This document shows, piece after piece, positions 51,033 to 62,055 of a DNA stretch of 64,000 nucleotides; position 1 is the stretch's first letter, and every line of letters begins with the position of its first letter. Made by a program: the position numbers and the translations under genes. This stretch comes from Aradus depressus. Taxonomy: Eukaryota > Arthropoda > Insecta > Hemiptera > Aradidae. The stretch covers positions 23,475,460 through 23,539,459 of the forward strand of contig OY759223.1 in assembly GCA_963662175.1 (NCBI GenBank), given 5' to 3'. Under the pieces are notes generated by a model. It was given only the letters and a program-made list of their open reading frames with translations. It did not search any database and was not told where the DNA came from.

Positions 51033-51352
51033 GGGCGCCGGTAGCTGAGTGGTATGCGTGCTTGCCTTCTGAGCTCAAAATCGTGGGTTCGAAACCTGGC
51101 CGAGGCCCTTGGTTTATTTTATCTGGGAGGTAAAATAAACTTAAGCACGCCGTCCTTCGGATGGGACGTTAAGCGATGGTCCCGAGCCTGTACGATGTCA
51201 GGTACTCGTTAAAGACATTCCCTAGGTGAATAAAAATTTAGGGTAGGCAAAATTTAGGACTCCCACAGTAGAGTCGGGCACATGTCCACCAGAGTAACGA
51301 AAGAGCGCTCTGGTAGTAGGCGATATGACCTCGTAGTTAAAGCCCAGGCACA
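51033..51352 (+). repeat. SINE-1 copy Y, head intact, tail missing, with target duplication
   Basis: Starts GGGCGCCGGTAGCTGAGTGG; box B is GGTTCGAAACC. It ends early at AAAGCCCAGGCAC, without CATGAGTCATAAAA or CCTAA. ATCTAGTT occurs on both sides (51021-51028 and 51353-51360), so this shorter form seems to have inserted as such. Confidence 0.9.
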
Positions 51353-52435
51353 TCTAGTTAAAAAAAAAACATATTTCCAAATGTAAACGATATATGTGGG
51401 TGTGTACGTACGTATGTATGTATATATAAAACCAATAATAATGAAACAACAAAATAATATAAAAAATGAGAATGAGATATGAGAATGCCCTCCTTATTAT
51501 GTTGCGCCCTCTGTGGCTGCTCCCAGATCACAACGGAGATGTGCCATTCTCATGGAGTCACACCAGAACCCCTGGATGGTTGGTCGATCGTCTTATTGTC
51601 TCTCAAGTCCGCTCTGATATGCCTCAGCATATAATGAACGATTCGTCGGAGTGTCTGACGCTTCATCAGTGACAACTCGTTTCCCGAATTGAATCAAACT
51701 CAGGCTTGTTACTGTTGTTTGTTTGTAAAAAAAAGCCGTGAACATCAGCCTGACTCTACTATGGGAGTCCTAAATTTTGCCTGCCTAGGTATATTCACCT
51801 AGGGTAGGGGTCCTTAACAAACCTATATCATGAAAGAAAAATAGTTTAAAATAAAATAAATTATTTAAACTAAAACACGAAGTCTTAGCAGAAATTCCAC
51901 AAATTTGTTTTTTGACATTTCCTCCATCCTATTATATCGTTGGTTTCTCTGTTATTAATATTAATAATATAACTATAAATAATAAACCATTTTTACCGAT
52001 GAAACAAAAAATTTAGATAATTTCTTTTGCCCTATGTTTTCACCAAGCACATAAAGTCTCTCCAATATTTTCTCTTCTCTATTTAAAATATACTTTTTAT
52101 TTTCAAAAAGAGAGTAGCCATTTCAAAATATATTAATACAAATTAGAACATTTGTACACTGGGTAAGGGTTAATGCGAGGTATTTCAAAAAAGGGGCAGG
52201 ACTACAAAGCACCTTCTTGGCGAAGGGTTGAAGGTGGGTTGGGGATGGGGTGGGAGGGGGTGTTTAAATTTAAATCCACCCCCTAGAAACGGAAGACACC
52301 ACCCCTGAATTATACAGTTTGTTTTAACAAAGTGTGAATATTGATAAATATATCTGTCCTTGTTTGTACCAGGTCAGTCGTCAGGACATCAAAAATACAC
52401 TGGTACTTACAGAATGCGATTCACACTGTAGACCC
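51353..52435. other. No gene recognised; SINE-1 fragment at 51743-51826
   Basis: 51743-51826 (minus) has CATCAGCCTGACTCTACTAT, ATTTTGCCTGCC and TTCACCTAGGGTAGGGGTCC. 51880-51950 resembles 2870-2890 (AGCAGAAATTCCACAA). The remainder is unassigned. Confidence 0.4.
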
Positions 52436-52630
52436 ACCATTATTTTCCCGGCTATAAGAATTATAGGGGAAGTTATATAATCGATCAGACATTCGATTTT
52501 GTGTTTTCATCAGAATTTCATCTATCGCCCGATATAATAAACGTATCTGTATGATATTTTATATGAATGTCTAAAACCTTATTAGGACGACACCTATTGA
52601 CGTTCAGCCAAATCGGCCAAAGACCATTTT
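52436..52630 (+). repeat. Dispersed repeat A, head portion
   Basis: CCGGCTATAAGAATTATAGG, AAGTTATATAATCGATCAGA, TCGCCCGATATAATAAACGT and GTTCAGCCAAATCGGCCAAA. It shows the single-copy form of the sequence tandemly repeated at 33060. Confidence 0.6.
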
Positions 52631-52649
52631 CGCGATGATGCATACTACT

Positions 52650-52965
52650 CTGTGACTACTTTAGGAATTATTAAGGAGTTTAGCTACACTACTTTACGAG
52701 TTATTAATTAGTTTAGCGACACTCTTTAGGAATTATTAATTAGTTTAGCTACAATACTTTAGGAATTATTAATTATTTTAGCGACACTACTTTAGGAATT
52801 ATTAATGAGTTTAGCTACACTACTTTAGGAGTTATTAATTAGTTTAGCTACACTACTTTAGGAATTATTAATTAGTTTAGCGACACTATTTTAGGAATTA
52901 TTAATTAGTTTAGCGACACTACTTTAGGAGTTATTAATTAGTTTAGCAACACTACTTGAGGAATT
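52650..52965. repeat. 33-bp minisatellite, about 9 units
   Basis: ACTACTTTAGGAATTATTAA then TTAGTTTAGCGAC repeats every 33 bp (GGAATTATTAATT at 52861 and 52894). Units alternate between GCGAC and GCTAC and between GGAA and GGAG. Confidence 0.92.
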
Positions 52966-52969
52966 ATCT

Positions 52970-53065
52970 ATAGTTAGTTATTATGACTCAGCCTTTAACT
53001 AAGAAGTCACATCGACTACTACTAGAGTCTGGTGGAGATGAGCCCGACTGAATTGCGGGAGTTGT
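52970..53065 (-). repeat. SINE-1 3'-end fragment AA
   Basis: ATAGTTAGTTATTATGACTC then CTTTAACTAAGAAGTCACAT, ending near GAGCCCGACTGAATTGCGGG. It has the AACTAACTAT tail type. Confidence 0.75.
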
Positions 53066-53189
53066 TTCAGCAGCTGTTATTATTTTTTTTGATATTTACA
53101 TTATACATATTCTTTTACATTTTACACTTCAATTTAGGCTTTATTTCTTTTAATTTTGGTTTTAAAATATTGGCAAATTGCGAATTTTA

Positions 53190-53375
53190 TAGAACCCCCT
53201 ATGCGAATGTTACGAATTTATCGACACAAAATTAAGTATGAGGATTTATGAGCCCCTATGTGAGTCAACTGCTGAATATTAGCGCAAATGGTCGACTGGT
53301 TTTGGAGAGGGAGCGAAAAGTTAATTGATTAATTCGTTCTGGGGAAGTACATTGGTCATTCACAGACGACTTTTT
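53190..53375 (+). repeat. Dispersed repeat A, right portion
   Basis: TGCGAATGTTACGAATTTAT, AGTATGAGGATTTATGAGCC, CAAATGGTCGACTGGTTTTG and CTGGGGAAGTACATTGGTCA. Confidence 0.6.
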
Positions 53376-54220
53376 TGATACTAACTTTAAACAGTTGGAA
53401 GCCAAGAAAGTTGTACAGTTCAACCAAATTCTGATTCCTATTTTCAATGTCAGAACGTTCCGTACTACAGCCAACAACAAGAAAAAAGTCACTAGTCCAC
53501 TTCTGTCTGTCCATGTTTTGTTGAAAACGAAAACACATATATCTCTGAAGCTAATCAGGAGAGCAGAACTTCAACGTAATTACCTTAAAGTCTGATTTAG
53601 TTGTGACAAAACAAGTTGTATCACCGTTTGAGTCGAGGCGCCACTACTCCACAAAACAGTCTCAAATTGAAATTTATATCCTTCTCTGAGATGGCATGGT
53701 CCTTTCTCAACAACCCTCTTGTAATTATTTTCTTTTACACTCCTAAATATTGTCATACTTCACCCCAGGGGGAAAGGAAAAACACTGTTATTCTGTTATA
53801 TATCAAGTCATGACAGAACATTTCTCATCCCTTAAAAGAAATAACTATGTCACTTGTTTTATGTCTATTATCTTAAATATGTTTTATGTTCGTATATCTG
53901 TTCAAAAAAATAAATAAAATGCAGAAGCTGTTATTCGTAAGGGGAGAAATACAATTTTCTGTAGTTCTTAATTTGCAAAATAAATAACCATAATCCAAAA
54001 AAATGGTTTTTTTTTTCAGATTTATGTTAAGCAGGCAATCGCTGCAACTCACATGTTTTTTATTGTTTGTTTTTTTTCTTTTTGGTTTAACGTCCTTAAG
54101 GAATCACAGTTAGAAAAGGCGACCTCCTTACAGATTGTTATCCTTTTCTCAAAAATCGGCCTTAATGCAATGAACAGGTCTTTCTTAAATGCAATAGTTA
54201 GTTATTATAACTATGAGCTG
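53376..54220. other. No gene recognised
   Basis: Short frames on both strands at 53265-53600, none with a recognisable domain. Confidence 0.35.
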
Positions 54221-54325
54221 GTTACTTTTGGCATTTCTTCCAGAGGTGTCTTCTTATTCTTTTTTCCGAAATATTGTTGGAAAAAAGAATAAGAAGACAC
54301 CTGTGGAAGAAATGCCGGAAGTAAC
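54221..54325. repeat. Hairpin with about 47-bp arms
   Basis: GTTACTTTTGGCATTTCTTC through TTATTCTTTTTTCC is mirrored by GGAAAAAAGAATAA through GAAATGCCGGAAGTAAC, with an 11-nt loop. Only a few mismatches by eye. Confidence 0.85.
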
Positions 54326-54363
54326 AAACAATGTAACATCCCAGAGAAAGTTTAAGAAACACC

Positions 54364-54635
54364 TTAACTATGAGGTCTGATTACTTATCAGAGCGCTCTT
54401 TCGTCACTCTGGTGGACATTTTGCCTACCCTAAATTTGTATTCATATATGGTAGGAGTCTTTAACGAGTATTTGACACCGTACAGGCTCAGGACCATTGC
54501 TTATCGTCCCATTCGAAGGACGGCGTGCTTAAGTTTATTTTACCTCCCAGATAAAATAAACTAAGGGCCTCGGCCGGGTTACGAACCCGCTATCTTTAGC
54601 TCAATAAGCAAGCACGTATACCATTGAGCTACCGC
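54364..54635 (-). repeat. SINE-1 copy AB
   Basis: TAACTATGAGGTCTGATTAC to CCATTGAGCTACCG. The head is present but shortened at its first bases; a small deletion lies near GGTGGACATTTTGCC. Confidence 0.88.
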
Positions 54636-54692
54636 AAATAAATTAAACTAATTTCAATATATTGAAGGAAAATTATTTTCTAATGTGGCTGT

Positions 54693-54965
54693 AGTTAGAG
54701 TGGAGTGCGGAGAAGAGAAAAGTTAATGTAACATAACCTGACACGGATAACCACAAAAATGGTTACCTTCTCCTTAGTCAGGGTGGTTAGGGTGGGGTGC
54801 GTCTAACAGAAAAGTAATGTAATATAAGCCCGGTTAACCACAAAAGGAGGTTACATCCCTTCTGAGCGAGGATGATGGGGTTGGTTAAGATGGGATGTGG
54901 GTAACATAATCAAGTTAAGGTAATATAATCTGACATGAATAACCAAAACATGAGGTTACCTAGCT
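54693..54965. repeat. Three diverged tandem copies of a roughly 92-bp unit
   Basis: Each unit holds, in order, GTTAG-GTGG-GTG, an AAGTxATGTAATATAA-like phrase, ATAACCACAAAA and GGTTAC. Units begin near 54693, 54786 and 54879. Confidence 0.65.
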
Positions 54966-56451
54966 CCATCGTTTTCTTTAATCCGGAAATCACAATTTCA
55001 TGAAGCGATTTCTTTAATTTCCTTTTCTCTGCACCAGAAGGTGAAAAATCGTCTGTAAAATAGATAACAGTAGGTAGGATGTACCACTCCTGGGCTGGAA
55101 GTGACGTCATTGAGGTGGATGCATGGAGAAAGTATAGCAACCTCTGACCCAGCTCTGACCACCTCCAACCACTAAAACCTAGCCTTAACCAGCGCGCGTC
55201 ATCTTTCCCCACGGCTCGCGCAGCTCCCTCAGATGTACATCCCCAGCTCTAATGAGCACCCCCTCCTTCGGACCTACTGTGGGGTCCTCTCAACCTCTGG
55301 CCCAGCTCTAACCACCTCCAATCACCCCTTCGTCAAAAGCTGCTATTCGTCGAGTCACAGGTAAGATCCTGTCCCGAGTATCAAGTCAAGCCTAGGTCTG
55401 CCTCTACAATAGTCTCGATACCCCCACGAACCTTTCTGATCGTTCTACCTTTTAAAGAGTTGAAAACTCTCTGTCCTGACTCGCATATCCAGTGATAATA
55501 GTGACCACTGCTTTTGTCATAATGAAGTGACATATTTTGCTCTTTGGTGCATCCACAATTCTGCATTTCCGATTTCGAATGGGTGATTTTCACTAATGGA
55601 ATCGCTGTCAACATTATCTCCTGTCAGTCTTTTGTGTTGAAATTCAAAATGTGCATGAAAAAAAAAAATGTATATATATTAAACAAAAAATGATTTATTA
55701 TAATGGCTTTGTCATTTATGAGTTTGATGTTATCCGCAAGTGAAGAATATTGCAAATGGCATTAATGGCGTCAGATATTGCTGTCTAAACATCTGCCATG
55801 GGACTGATAGGCCTACGACGTCCATGAGGGAGTTGAGGGGGGGCTCCCATTCCAGGATTTATGGGCCCTGACGTAATACAACATATCTGAGAAGAGTTAT
55901 CGCAAAGGGGATAAAATAGTCAGTCTCCTCTCTGGCAGTCTGACGCTGCGAGAAGGGAGCTAGGTGGGGGTAAACACATAAGGGCCTAGAATATTAATTT
56001 GATTTATGTGAAATGGTCCTTGGGGTAGTTCCATTCTCCGCCATTTTATTACCCATCCCCACCCCCAGTTCTCTTTTATAAGTCCTCCTGGGGGTGGTAG
56101 GACCCATTTCCCATTTCAGCCTTTTCCGCCCTTACTTCTGCATAAGTCTTCTGTCTGATTTCCGCCTTCTTTTCTCTAGACACCTCCTCATTTCCTTCCC
56201 CTAAGAGATTTTCTAAAAAAAAAAAAAAAAAAAATAGTAAAAAGAAAGCGTAGGTATATATTTCTGTAGTGGGATGGGAAACCACTAGCCTTCTGTCGTT
56301 TAAAAAATGTATATATTAACAAATTTTTATAGAATTGTTAATTCTTCGGTCGAATGCATACTATTTCAATACAATCTAGAAAAGTGTTCAGTAATATTTC
56401 ATAGGAACGAGGAACTCTTGACTTTCCTCTCTTGTTTAAAGCTGGATATAT
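54966..56451. other. No gene recognised
   Basis: Two minus-strand frames (54910-55212, containing SLPAQEWYILPTVIYFTDDF; 55381-55614, containing SGHYYHWICESGQRVFNSLK) look somewhat protein-like, but no domain is recognised and splice sites are not convincing. A-run at 56216-56234. Confidence 0.35.
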
Positions 56452-56599
56452 AGCAGGGAGGTGAAAAAAACATGAGCACGCCCTCCTTCGGGAGGGAAGT
56501 TAAGCGATCCCAATAAGACCCTAGGTGAATACAAAGTTAAAGTAGTTTTGGTAATAGACGGTATGATATGAGTTAAAGCCCTGGCATATATAACTAAGA
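56452..56599 (+). repeat. SINE-1 copy AC, heavily deleted
   Basis: GCAGGGAGGTGAAAAAAACA, GAGCACGCCCTCCTTCGGGA, GTTAAGCGATCCCAATAAGA and GAGTTAAAGCCCTGGCATAT. Confidence 0.7.
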
Positions 56600-56819
56600 C
56601 GGCTGGCTCGACAATTTAGGGGAACTTGGCGGCCGCATAGGGCCCTCGTAATCAGCGATTCTTATCCCTCTCTGCCACCACTGCTGGTAAGAGGCTGGCA
56701 GAGCGAAGATTTTTTTTTTTTACCACCTTCTGGACAGTCCCTCTATTTCTGATATCCGGCCCGTCCGTGGTGGATTTGGTAGCAGCATGAGGAATCATCT
56801 GGTCTGTCTCGATATAAAT

Positions 56820-57421
56820 ACAATTCCCTCTACCGATTGGTCAGTGCTTTAGGGTCACAAGAAAGCTATCTCTCATTAAAATGCCATATTGAAAAACTCC
56901 GACTGCTAGCACAAATTCGTCTCCACAATAGTAATAGAAATTTTAGGATATTACTTGGAGGGTTTAGATATGAGTTTTGTCCTGAAAGTGTCTGCAGGCT
57001 CTGCACCTTAGTTAAAAAATACGACCTCATTCACTTTTTGTTCAATTGTCTCTCTTTATGTATTCCCAGGTAAACATTTCTCCACAATTATCTCACCAAT
57101 AGACCAGAATAAGACTCAGAACCAATTGTGCATTTTTTAAATAATTTATATGTTAGAAAAATTAACAATTTATTTTTATTTTTTACTGTTGCTTTGAAAA
57201 TAAAGAATAATATAATTTAATTTGTTGCATGTAAGATGGATATAAACATTATTTTTTTTATATAGTTGCTATATTGCTTATTTTGTGCAATTCTGTATAT
57301 AGATATTTTTTATTTTATTTTATTTTATATAACTATAAAAATTAGTATTTTGTTAAAAAAACACTCATTGCCTTAAAGGTTGTAATCTTTAGTGGAATAA
57401 AAATTCATCTATCTATCTATT
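56820..57421 (+). pseudogene. LINE C-terminal zinc-knuckle relic with (ATCT)n tail
   Basis: The plus-strand frame 56837-57073 gives LRLLAQIRLHNSNRNFRILL, FRYEFCPESVCRLCTLVKKY and DLIHFLFNCLSL, that is C-x2-C...H-x4-C, the zinc knuckle found after the reverse transcriptase in several LINE clades. About 330 bp of AT-rich 3' UTR ends GGAATAAAAATTC then ATCTATCTATCT. A short tetranucleotide tail is typical of CR1/L2-like elements. The upstream reverse transcriptase is missing. Confidence 0.7.
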
Positions 57422-58359
57422 ATTTATATTTTTTTATTAATTATTATTACCTTTGTATATATTTTACTTATTGTGTATATACCATTTATTATGACTGTAC
57501 ATAACCTTTCACCATTTTGTAGAGAAATTGTTATTCATTATTCCTTACATTGTACATATTGCATTTATTATTTTATTTAAAATCATTGTCATAAATGTTA
57601 CTAATAGTTTTATTCTACTGATTGTTAACGTGCTCAATAACAGAAAATTACTAATCATATGTAGTGATTGACTAATGACATTTATTGGTTGATAGCGGCT
57701 CATTATAAAATGCATTTGGTTGCTATAGATACATTTTTAATACGAAGGTGCATATAGTACAATACATATTAATATGCAAGCATAATTCAGCATTGAAAAG
57801 AATTATTTATTAGGTATATATTTTTTTTCTCTTTTTCATAATCCTGAGCCATGACGGAGGCCATAAAATCAAAGAGTTTACCGTGACTGTCACGAAGTTT
57901 CACTTGAATATATGTACATGTAGATAATAATTTACCAGGGTGTATAGATTTGATTCAAGTAAGTGTGACGGCACTTAAGTTAAGAAAAACCTGAAGTCTC
58001 TCATTATTCAACTTAGATATTCAGACAGTTATGGGGGAACCAACATCTTATGGGACACTTTTCAGAGGATTTGAGGATCAAACCACATAAATAACTGGAA
58101 TAAAAAATATAAGAATAATAAATATAATAAAATGTATAAGTAATAAGAAAAAAAAAACGAATTAAGGTAGTAGGCACTTAAATCAAGGTAAAGCCTTCAC
58201 TAATTCATAACTTGAAGTTGGTTGAATAGTATAGTTCTAGGCATGAAACTACAAGCATGTTCTAAACACTAGTGAGAGGGCATTGCCTTTAAGAGCAGAT
58301 ATTGGTGAAACGTTACGCCTAGTCCTGGAAGAAGAGATGTGGGGATAGTCCAGGCCAGA
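57422..58359. other. AT-rich, no gene recognised
   Basis: No convincing features. Some 58270-58355 sequence may be the decayed upstream part of LINE C copy 4. Confidence 0.35.
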
Positions 58360-58750
58360 GGGACGAAAGGACATTGTCCCGGAATGGATAGTGGGAAATT
58401 ATAAATATTGGTCAGGAAGTTGAGATGGCCGACCGGACACTTCCCGGACGTCCTGGTCCGACTCAAATTGGATGCTTCATCCAATGGATGTTCTACATAT
58501 TGTCGGATATTTTAACTATAAAACTGTTCGTCTTTAAGAACAACCCGAACTGTTCATGCGGAGCAGCGAGACTTCAGAACATGAAGACTAGAGTGAAGTT
58601 GGGACTAGACATGAGGCAACTGACGACGGAGACGGCTACTGGTTGCAGTAGAAGAAAGCCTTATGATCAGCTGGACATGACTGCTAGTTAATACTGATTG
58701 ATCAACCGTTGGTCGCCCCCCATAACCTCACTTAAGCCCTACCCTGAACG
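58360..58750 (+). pseudogene. LINE family C copy 4, degenerate
   Basis: The translation shows RKDIVPEWIVGNYKYW, then a shifted frame with FKNNPNCSCGAA, corresponding to KDIVQDWIVGKWQQ and the PNCSCGG zinc-knuckle start in the other copies. The following region has lost the conserved end. Several stops. Confidence 0.75.
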
Positions 58751-58916
58751 TGCGCCCCCTCAGCGTTCTACTGACGGCTAATATTGCACAAGTGCAAGGT
58801 GCACTCTACAAAGTGCTGCTTCAGGTCAAAAGAGTGGCGATCCCGAATATCTCCACAATATCATTACAGTTATTTAGTTATTGTGACATGAGGTAAAATG
58901 TATACGCCTATTTTCA
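58751..58916. other. No gene recognised
   Basis: Unassigned spacer between LINE C copy 4 and the Helitron. Confidence 0.35.
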
Positions 58917-59461
58917 TCTTATATATAAAGCTGAAAATGTCTGTGCGTTCTACCGCTATAACTCACGAACGGCTTGATGTTTTTTTTAAATTTGTTCGTC
59001 ATCGTCTGTGGAAGGTTATAGGCGTATTAGTAGCTCAATGTCTGGTCCATCCCAGCATCCACCCACGCAATCTTTGTAACTCAAAAACCACTGCAATGAT
59101 TAATGAGGAATCTTTTTGAATAAATTAGTTTTAGCTCCAGGATGGTTGAAGTCTATGTTTTAATCAACCTGGTGGTCACAAGCGTTCACAAGTACGCACT
59201 GGCTAGGACGTCCACTGATGCTAAGTATTCACTAGCTGTGGTTTCCGCCGTTGAATGGCGCGTACTAGCCATGGTGCCCAGGGGTCCTAAAAACTAACTA
59301 GCTGGGATGTCTGCCGTTGAAGGACTATAAGCGTTATTCCGTATGAATAATTGAAAATTATAACATCATGAATGTACTATTGAAGAATTGAAATGGATTC
59401 GAACGAGAGATATTAGAAGAAAAGTCAAAGTTTCCCGGGCAACGCCGGGTATTACTGCTAG
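58917..59461 (+). mobile_element. Non-autonomous Helitron, 545 bp, both ends intact
   Basis: The 5' end is A|TCTTATATATAAAGCTGAA, followed by ATGTCTGTGCGTTCTACCGC, a typical arthropod Helitron start. The 3' end has a GC-rich hairpin CCCGGGCAACGCCGGG (59434-59449), then TATTACTG and CTAG|T. Insertion between A and T without duplication fits rolling-circle elements. No Rep/helicase frame is present, so it would depend on an autonomous partner. Confidence 0.93.
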
Positions 59462-59633
59462 TTACCTATATAATTAGTTACTGTTTGATACATTGGGGCT
59501 CATGTAGCTCGAGAAACCATCCTTAAGCAACAAAAACAAAAGCCAAACAACAGGTTCTGTTGGTAACAATCGTAAAATATAAAGGCAACAAAGATATAAA
59601 TAAATAAAAATACATTAAAATATAAAAAGTAAC
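59462..59633. other. No gene recognised
   Basis: AT-rich spacer. Confidence 0.35.
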
Positions 59634-59678
59634 AAGTTGAGTTTGAAATATCAGGTATGGTTATTTCAAACTCAACTT
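59634..59678. repeat. Perfect 17-bp stem hairpin
   Basis: AAGTTGAGTTTGAAATA and TATTTCAAACTCAACTT separated by 11 nt. It is not followed by a T-run in either direction, and its role is unknown. Confidence 0.85.
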
Positions 59679-59835
59679 ATATATCTATTAGAGAGGTTAT
59701 ACGCAAATCGATATAAGCGCCTCTACCGGCTCCTACTTCACGATCGATTATCTGGTCGAAAATACGTACTTTACTTTCCCAGACAACCAAAGTATACTTT
59801 AAGAACCAAAAATGGTCAAAAGAGAACTTGAAAAG

Positions 59836-60238
59836 CAGTGATGGATTAACCAATAGGCAAACCTAGGCAGGTGCCTAGGGCCCCCGATGATAAAGGCCCC
59901 AATGTATAAAAAAAAAAAAAAAAAAACCTTGTCACTTTTAAAATGATTTTACAGGCTTAGATATGTTGAGTCTTCTTAGTATTGAATCGACATTTTGAGA
60001 AAAATTGATTTTGTTGATGTGATCGATAAATTCAGCGAGTCGAAATGCAGGAGAAAGTGTGTATGAAGTCAATTTTACAGCCAATTAATATAATATTCTG
60101 AAGAATTATAACTGTATCAATAAATCCATAAAAAAAATTGCTGAAAAGTTTTCTTTTTTATGGGGGTGGGGGGGGGGGGGGGGGGGAGGCTCACATTTGC
60201 AATCACCTAGGGTCCCGCAGAAGCTTAATCCGCCATTG
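59836..60238. mobile_element. hAT-type MITE, 403 bp, with 8-bp target duplication
   Basis: The left end is CAGTGATGGATTAACC; the right end is GCTTAATCCGCCATTG, its imperfect inverse. TTGAAAAG flanks both sides exactly (59828-59835 and 60239-60246); an 8-bp duplication is the hAT hallmark. The interior has an A-run and a roughly 20-nt G-run and a CCTAGG-rich subterminal repeat. No transposase. Confidence 0.93.
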
Positions 60239-60246
60239 TTGAAAAG

Positions 60247-60745
60247 TATAATTCCGTTGAAAACTTGATCTCGGATTTTCGTACGAATAGAATACTAAAA
60301 GTGTAAGAAAGCAAAAACTATTTTTTTTTTTTTTTTTTTTTTGAAAATCATGCCAAGCTCTTTTTTTTGAAACAACGGAACTCACTTGAACCAGACCTAA
60401 AAGTTTAATTTCAGTTGAGAAGTTTAAATACTGGTCAGAGTGGCGGAAAAGGACAATTTCAGCTTACTTTAATTAAATTAATCTCAATGTCTCGTCTTGT
60501 TTTCTGTTCCGGACACTTATCCAGCTAAAGGACACAAATTTCCCCTCTCAAAGTTGGCCAATGTTAAGGGGAGATCTCCAGTCCAGATCGGTAAGTCGGT
60601 CGCAAACCAACTCACCCATTATATTGCTCACAATTAAATATAAATGTCTTAATATATATTTTTAAATAAAAGTCAACCAAAAAATGTCTGCCTCTCAAAT
60701 TCATTGTACTGCGTAGTTCTGGTAGACACATCGAATATATTTTTA
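60247..60745. other. No gene recognised
   Basis: T-run at about 60320-60341. Unassigned. Confidence 0.35.
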
Positions 60746-60812
60746 TTGAGCTGAGTTTACGAAGCTCTTTCTTAGGCGACTCATGTTTTTCGTTGTACTC
60801 GTACTCTCTCGT
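60746..60812 (+). mobile_element. Helentron-like repeat, left-end fragment
   Basis: TTGAGCTGAGTTTACGAAGC then TCTTTCTTAGGCGACTCATG, ending after CGTTGTACTCGTACTCTCTC. It matches the left ends at 8801, 31115 (inverse) and 34208. Confidence 0.8.
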
Positions 60813-60952
60813 ACGAAGAGAGAAGAAAATATCGTACAAGCTCACCTTTTCTCCTCCATAAAGGGGAAAAAAATAATGTATTTATTAAAGTGTATAGAAG
60901 GATACATGTAAAAGTTTGACTGTTGTATGTGGATTGTGCTGATCCGACAGTC

Positions 60953-61134
60953 GGTTACCTCGTATGTCAGACTATCTCTTGAATATCGTGCCTTATCTAC
61001 CGTGATCGGATCCCTGCCTCTGCGTTGCCTGACGCGTTTCTTGTTTAAACATGACACTCTCAAATTGTCACCATCTAATCCTCCCACCGAGAGTCTAAAT
61101 AATGAGCCCAATAAAAGCCCATGTCGATCCTAAA
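60953..61134 (+). CDS. Candidate terminal exon or gene fragment, function unknown
   Basis: After ATCCGACAG (possible acceptor, preceded by only a weak pyrimidine tract) the frame reads SVTSYVRLSLEYRALSTVIG, SLPLRCLTRFLF and a polar tail SPSNPPTESLNNEPNKSP before TAA at 61132. Codon use is more balanced than in the surrounding AT-rich frames. The family is not recognised. The reverse strand is also open here, so the coding call is weak. Confidence 0.25.
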
Positions 61135-61280
61135 TCCACCGTGTTATGTGAGTCTCACATAGGTTTTTTTTCACTGTTTTTTAGTTTATTTTTTTTCACA
61201 ATTTTCCTCGTCTCTCTTTATGAGACCTGTTGGCAGTGGTAAATGTTGTATTATCTTCTTGATTTATAGTTATTATTATC

Positions 61281-61537
61281 AGAGCGATTTTTCGTCACTC
61301 TAGTAGAGCCTGACTCTACTATGGGGGTTCTAAATGTTGCCAAATTTTTATTCACTTGTTGGGGGTCTTTAACGACATCGTACAGGCTCGGGACCGTGGC
61401 TTAACGTCCCATCCGAAGGACGGCGTGCTTAAGTTAGTTTTACTTCTCAAATGAAATAAACTAAGGCTCTCGGCCGCGTAACCCCCGATCTTGAGTTTAG
61501 TAAGCAAGCTATACTACTGAGGCTACCGGCGCCCTAT
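61281..61537 (-). repeat. SINE-1 copy AD
   Basis: CAGAGCGATTTTTCGTCACT to GGCTACCGGCGCCC. The head is present with a small insertion in box A. Confidence 0.88.
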
Positions 61538-61938
61538 TTTTGATTTATATATATATATACTGGGTGGGCTGCACCTAGGGACCTAAGCATCCAGTGTTTT
61601 CTAGAAGAGCTGGACTTATCTTGACTACTTATCTGAAGATCCTTGGTCTCCCAGTTTCCTTAGCTTATCTAAAATACACCTTGGTCTAATGTTTTTAAAA
61701 TCCTCTAAGAAATATATATCTCTATGGAAAAAGTGGAATCTCGTCGTAGCATATCTTGGATTCCAAGTGAGCTGTTTGATAAAAATAAACAATTTATTTA
61801 CTGTAATTATTTCTTCTATATTTTTTACATAGATACATGAGGCAATACTTAAGAATGATCTAAAATATTGTAGTAACAATACACTTTTGGAAGAATTAAA
61901 AATATAATAATATATAACAATAATTAACATTAAATAAT
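61538..61938. other. No gene recognised; low-copy repeat
   Basis: 61556-61660 pairs with 9592-9770 (CACCTAGGGACC-AAGCATC; CTCCCAGTTTCCTT). The remainder is AT-rich. Confidence 0.35.
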
Positions 61939-62055
61939 TTACATGAAAACAAAATGAAATATTATATTTAAACAGAAAATCATAATCAATTTAAACTAAT
62001 TATAACCGTAAAGTTTTCTGTTTAAATATAATATTTCAGTTTATGTTTTCATGTA
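61939..62055. repeat. Inverted repeat with about 42-bp arms
   Basis: TACATGAAAAC, then TGAAATATTATATTTAAACA and GAAAA at 61940-61979, is inverted at 62013-62055. The loop is about 33 nt. The arms differ only by a small indel near AAAA/ATAAAC. Confidence 0.8.
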
